Below, one piece after another: positions 61,923-64,000 of a stretch of 64,000 bases of DNA (position 1 is its first letter; each line of letters begins with the position of its first letter). Source of the stretch: Limimaricola sp964022235. GTDB taxonomy: Bacteria; Pseudomonadota; Alphaproteobacteria; Rhodobacterales; Rhodobacteraceae. Where the stretch lies: assembly GCF_964022235.1 (NCBI RefSeq), contig NZ_CAXHZL010000014.1, forward strand, positions 1 through 64,000, in the 5' to 3' direction. A program made the translations under genes and the position numbers. The notes beneath the pieces are model-generated. The model saw only the letters and a list, made by a program, of their open reading frames with translations, did no database searches and was not told the origin of the DNA.

Positions 61923-62900
61923 ATGAGCCTTTTGAGACTGCGCAACCTCTCGGTCGAATTCGCGACCACCGGCGGCCGCTTTCGCGCCGTGGATCAGGTC
62001 GACCTCGACGTTGACAAGGGCGACGTCCTTGCCATCGTCGGCGAAAGCGGATCGGGAAAATCGGTGTCGATGCTGGCGCTGATGGGGCTACTGCCCTGGA
62101 CCGCCAAGGTCACGGCGGACGAGATGATCTTCGATGGGCACGACCTGTCGAAGTTGTCGGCCCGTGCGCGCCGCCGCATAGTCGGCAAGGATCTGGCGAT
62201 GATCTTTCAGGAACCGATGTCCTCGCTGAACCCCTGCTTCACCGTGGGCTACCAGATCCGCGAGGCGCTGCGCATCCATCTCGGCATGGACCGCAAGGCG
62301 GCGCAGGCCCGCGCGGTGGAGCTGTTCGAACTGGTCGGCATTCCTGCCCCCGAGCAGCGGTTGAAAGCCTTTCCGCACCAGATGTCGGGCGGCATGAACC
62401 AGCGGGTGATGATCGCCATGGCGATCTCCTGCAACCCCAAGCTGCTGATCGCCGACGAGCCGACCACCGCGCTCGATGTGACGATCCAGGCGCAGATCCT
62501 CGACCTGTTGGTCCGGCTGCGCGACGAGACCGGCATGGGCCTCGTGCTGATCACCCACGACATGGGCGTGGTGGCCGAAACGGCGCAAAGGGTGTCGGTG
62601 CATTACGCGGGCCAGAAGGTCGAGGAGCAGCCGGTGCGCCCGCTGTTCCGCGCGCCGCATCACCCCTATACCTCGGCGCTTCTGGCCGCCCTGCCAGAGC
62701 GCGCCACCGACAAGCGGCTGCCGACCATCCCCGGCGTCGTGCCCGGCCAATTCGACCGGCCAGAGGGGTGCCTCTTCTCGCCGCGCTGCGCCTTTGCCGA
62801 CGATCGCTGCCGCAAGGTGCCGCCCCTACCGCGCGGGCCCGAGCTTGGCCTCGCGCGCTGCCACTACCCGCTCAACACCGACGAAAGGCTTGCCTCGTGA
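61923..62900 (+). CDS. dppD: Dipeptide ABC transporter ATP-binding protein DppD
   Basis: 325-aa ATPase. Walker A is GESGSGKS, then the Q-loop MIFQEPMSSLNPC, signature MSGGMNQRV, Walker B LLIADEPTTALDV and switch His ITHDMG. The C-terminal oligopeptide-transporter extension has CLFSPRCAFADDRC, whose cysteines may hold an Fe-S cluster as reported for DppD/OppD-type ATPases. Its stop overlaps the GTG start of dppF (GTGA). Confidence 0.94.
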   Translation: MSLLRLRNLSVEFATTGGRFRAVDQVDLDVDKGDVLAIVGESGSGKSVSMLALMGLLPWTAKVTADEMIFDGHDLSKLSARARRRIVGKDLAMIFQEPMSSLNPCFTVGYQIREALRIHLGMDRKAAQARAVELFELVGIPAPEQRLKAFPHQMSGGMNQRVMIAMAISCNPKLLIADEPTTALDVTIQAQILDLLVRLRDETGMGLVLITHDMGVVAETAQRVSVHYAGQKVEEQPVRPLFRAPHHPYTSALLAALPERATDKRLPTIPGVVPGQFDRPEGCLFSPRCAFADDRCRKVPPLPRGPELGLARCHYPLNTDERLAS

Positions 62901-63916
62901 GTGCCGTGACAACCGACGCCCCGACCCCAGCCGCCCCCGTCGTCACCGCACGCGGGCTGACGCGCCACTACGAAGTCGGCGGCGGCATGTTCTCGAAACC
63001 CAAGGTGGTGCGCGCGCTGTCGGATCTCGATTTCGAGCTGACGCCGGGCCGTACCTTGGCAGTGGTGGGCGAGTCTGGCTGCGGCAAGTCGACCCTCGCC
63101 CGCGTCGTGACGCTGATCGAGGAGCCGACGCGCGGCGATTTGTCGATCTCGGGCACCAACGCCACGCCCGACGCTTGGAAAAGCCTGCGCTCCAAGGTGC
63201 AGATCGTGTTTCAGGACCCCTACGGCTCGCTCAACCCGCGCCAGCGGATCGGCCAGATCCTGGTCGAGCCGCTGCTCATCAATCGCCCCCAGATGCCAAA
63301 GGAGGAGCGCGAGGCCAAGGCGCGCGAGATGCTGCGGCTGGTGGGGCTGCGACCTGAGCATTTCGACCGCTACCCGCACATGTTCTCGGGCGGCCAGCGC
63401 CAGCGCATCGCCATCGGCCGGGCCTTGATGCTGGAGCCGGAGGTCTTGGTGCTCGACGAGCCGGTTTCGGCGCTCGACGTGTCGATCCAGTCTTCGGTGC
63501 TGAACCTGCTCATCGACCTGCAGGAGCGGATGCAGCTGGCCTATCTGTTCATCAGCCACGACCTGTCGGTGGTGCGCCACGTCGCCGACGAGGTGACGGT
63601 GATGTATCTGGGCCGGGCGGTCGAGACGGGGCCGAAGGACATGATCTTCGACAACCCGCAGCACCCCTATACCAAGGCGCTGCTGTCGGCGACGCCGCGC
63701 GCCGATCCCGAGGCCGCCAAGGAGCGCATCAAGCTCGAGGGCGAGTTGCCTTCGCCCCTTGCCGTCCCGCCCGGCTGCGCCTTCGCGCCGCGCTGCTGGA
63801 AGGCGCAGGACAAGTGTCGCAAGGCGCGGCCCCTGCTCGACGGGGCGACGCAGAAATCGGCCTGCTTCTTCCCCGAAGGCGAAGGCAAGCCCTCGGCGGA
63901 AGCGCCAGCGAGTTGA
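62897..63916 (+). CDS. dppF: Dipeptide ABC transporter ATP-binding protein DppF
   Basis: 339-aa ATPase partner of DppD. LTRHYEVGGGMFSKPKVVRA is a typical DppF start. Walker A is GESGCGKST, then Q-loop IVFQDPYGSLNPR, signature FSGGQRQR, Walker B VLVLDEPVSALDV, ISHDLS, and C-terminal GCAFAPRCWKAQDKC. The start is GTG at 62897, coupled to the dppD stop; no ATG exists before the domain. Last gene of the operon. Confidence 0.93.
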   Translation: MSAVTTDAPTPAAPVVTARGLTRHYEVGGGMFSKPKVVRALSDLDFELTPGRTLAVVGESGCGKSTLARVVTLIEEPTRGDLSISGTNATPDAWKSLRSKVQIVFQDPYGSLNPRQRIGQILVEPLLINRPQMPKEEREAKAREMLRLVGLRPEHFDRYPHMFSGGQRQRIAIGRALMLEPEVLVLDEPVSALDVSIQSSVLNLLIDLQERMQLAYLFISHDLSVVRHVADEVTVMYLGRAVETGPKDMIFDNPQHPYTKALLSATPRADPEAAKERIKLEGELPSPLAVPPGCAFAPRCWKAQDKCRKARPLLDGATQKSACFFPEGEGKPSAEAPAS

Positions 63917-63926
63917 GATGTGGATG

Positions 63927-63946
63927 AGGGGGCCGGGAGGCCCCCT
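63927..63946. terminator. dpp operon terminator
   Basis: Arms AGGGGGCC and GGCCCCCT, GGGA loop, then TGTT. It lies between dppF and the end of a converging frame, so may serve both. Confidence 0.7.
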
Positions 63947-63948
63947 TG

Positions 63949-64000
63949 TTACATCCGCAGAAGCGCCGGAACGCCTGCCGCGCCGGTGCCCACCGACAAC
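63949..64000 (-). CDS. C-terminal end of an unidentified gene (partial)
   Basis: On the minus strand a frame enters from the window edge and reads LSVGTGAAGVPALLRM before TAA at 63949. The codon use fits the neighbours and the dpp hairpin follows immediately, as a shared terminator would. Only 16 residues are visible, so no family can be named, and it may not be a gene. Confidence 0.35.
   Translation of the reverse strand, partial: LSVGTGAAGVPALLRM

Overview
The window is a contiguous piece of high-GC chromosome from an alphaproteobacterium, most probably a member of the Rhodobacteraceae (Rhodobacter/Paracoccus/Roseobacter group). The reasons are the opgG-opgI-opgH-opgC glucan operon described from Rhodobacter sphaeroides, the sulfate-assimilation set with DUF2849 and DUF934 partners, the pyrC-pyrE-dnaB order, TRAP dicarboxylate transport with a long DctQ, and the codon bias. 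Genes are tightly packed, with many 4-nt ATGA/GTGA overlaps. I saw no insertion sequence, integrase, prophage or CRISPR array. Names rest on reading the sequence by eye, not on database searches.

Layout. 1-9.4 kb: partial tRNA-Asp, pirin, two tRNA-Val genes, a phosphatase-soxR operon with a textbook SoxR box facing a small DUF1127-like gene, an MTA/SAH nucleosidase, Lon protease, an old-yellow-enzyme reductase, a GNAT acetyltransferase and tgt. 9.5-11 kb: arsR-aqpS-arsC arsenic resistance. 11-15 kb: sufT, an MscS-type channel, a SufA-type protein, tpiA and a cysteine-rich CBS protein. 15-21.5 kb: dctPQM TRAP transporter with its dctBD two-component system. 21.6-27.4 kb: a cytochrome P450, an Lrp/AsnC regulator and the DUF2849-cysI-cysH-DUF934-fpr sulfate reduction operon. 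27.5-32.2 kb: an anchored acidic protein, infC, an XdhC-family gene and a large OmpA-family envelope protein. 32.4-36.9 kb: an unassigned hydrolase-like protein, pyrC, pyrE and dnaB. 36.9-43.5 kb: copper handling (cueR, copA, copZ, and a PCuAC protein at 42.9 kb), an L,D-transpeptidase, a truncated siroheme synthase and a YbiB-like protein. 43.5-48 kb: an M20 deacetylase with an ectoine-hydrolase-like gene, and an HWE-type histidine kinase. 48-56.3 kb: opgGIHC converging on nadABC. 56.3-64 kb: an unassigned permease and dppABCDF, then the tail of one more gene.

How genes work together. DctB should sense a C4-dicarboxylate and phosphorylate DctD, which probably binds two 18-bp sites just upstream of dctP. 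CopA, CueR, CopZ and PCuAC form a copper detoxification and delivery set, with a MerR-type 19-bp-spacer promoter visible at copA. The cys operon reduces APS to sulfide, drawing siroheme from the cysG-type gene 15 kb away and electrons perhaps from the adjacent ferredoxin/flavodoxin reductase. ArsC plus AqpS would reduce arsenate and let arsenite leave through a channel.

The most interesting leads are: a SoxR box with soxS-promoter geometry driving a DUF1127-like small protein; a DctD that has lost the sigma54-contacting GAFTGA loop and the P-loop lysine; an RNA hairpin that would bury the Shine-Dalgarno sequence of the old-yellow-enzyme gene; an infC that apparently starts at AUA; a half-deleted methyltransferase domain in the siroheme synthase; a hydrolase-like protein with His in the nucleophile position; and a perfect DnaA box before dnaB.
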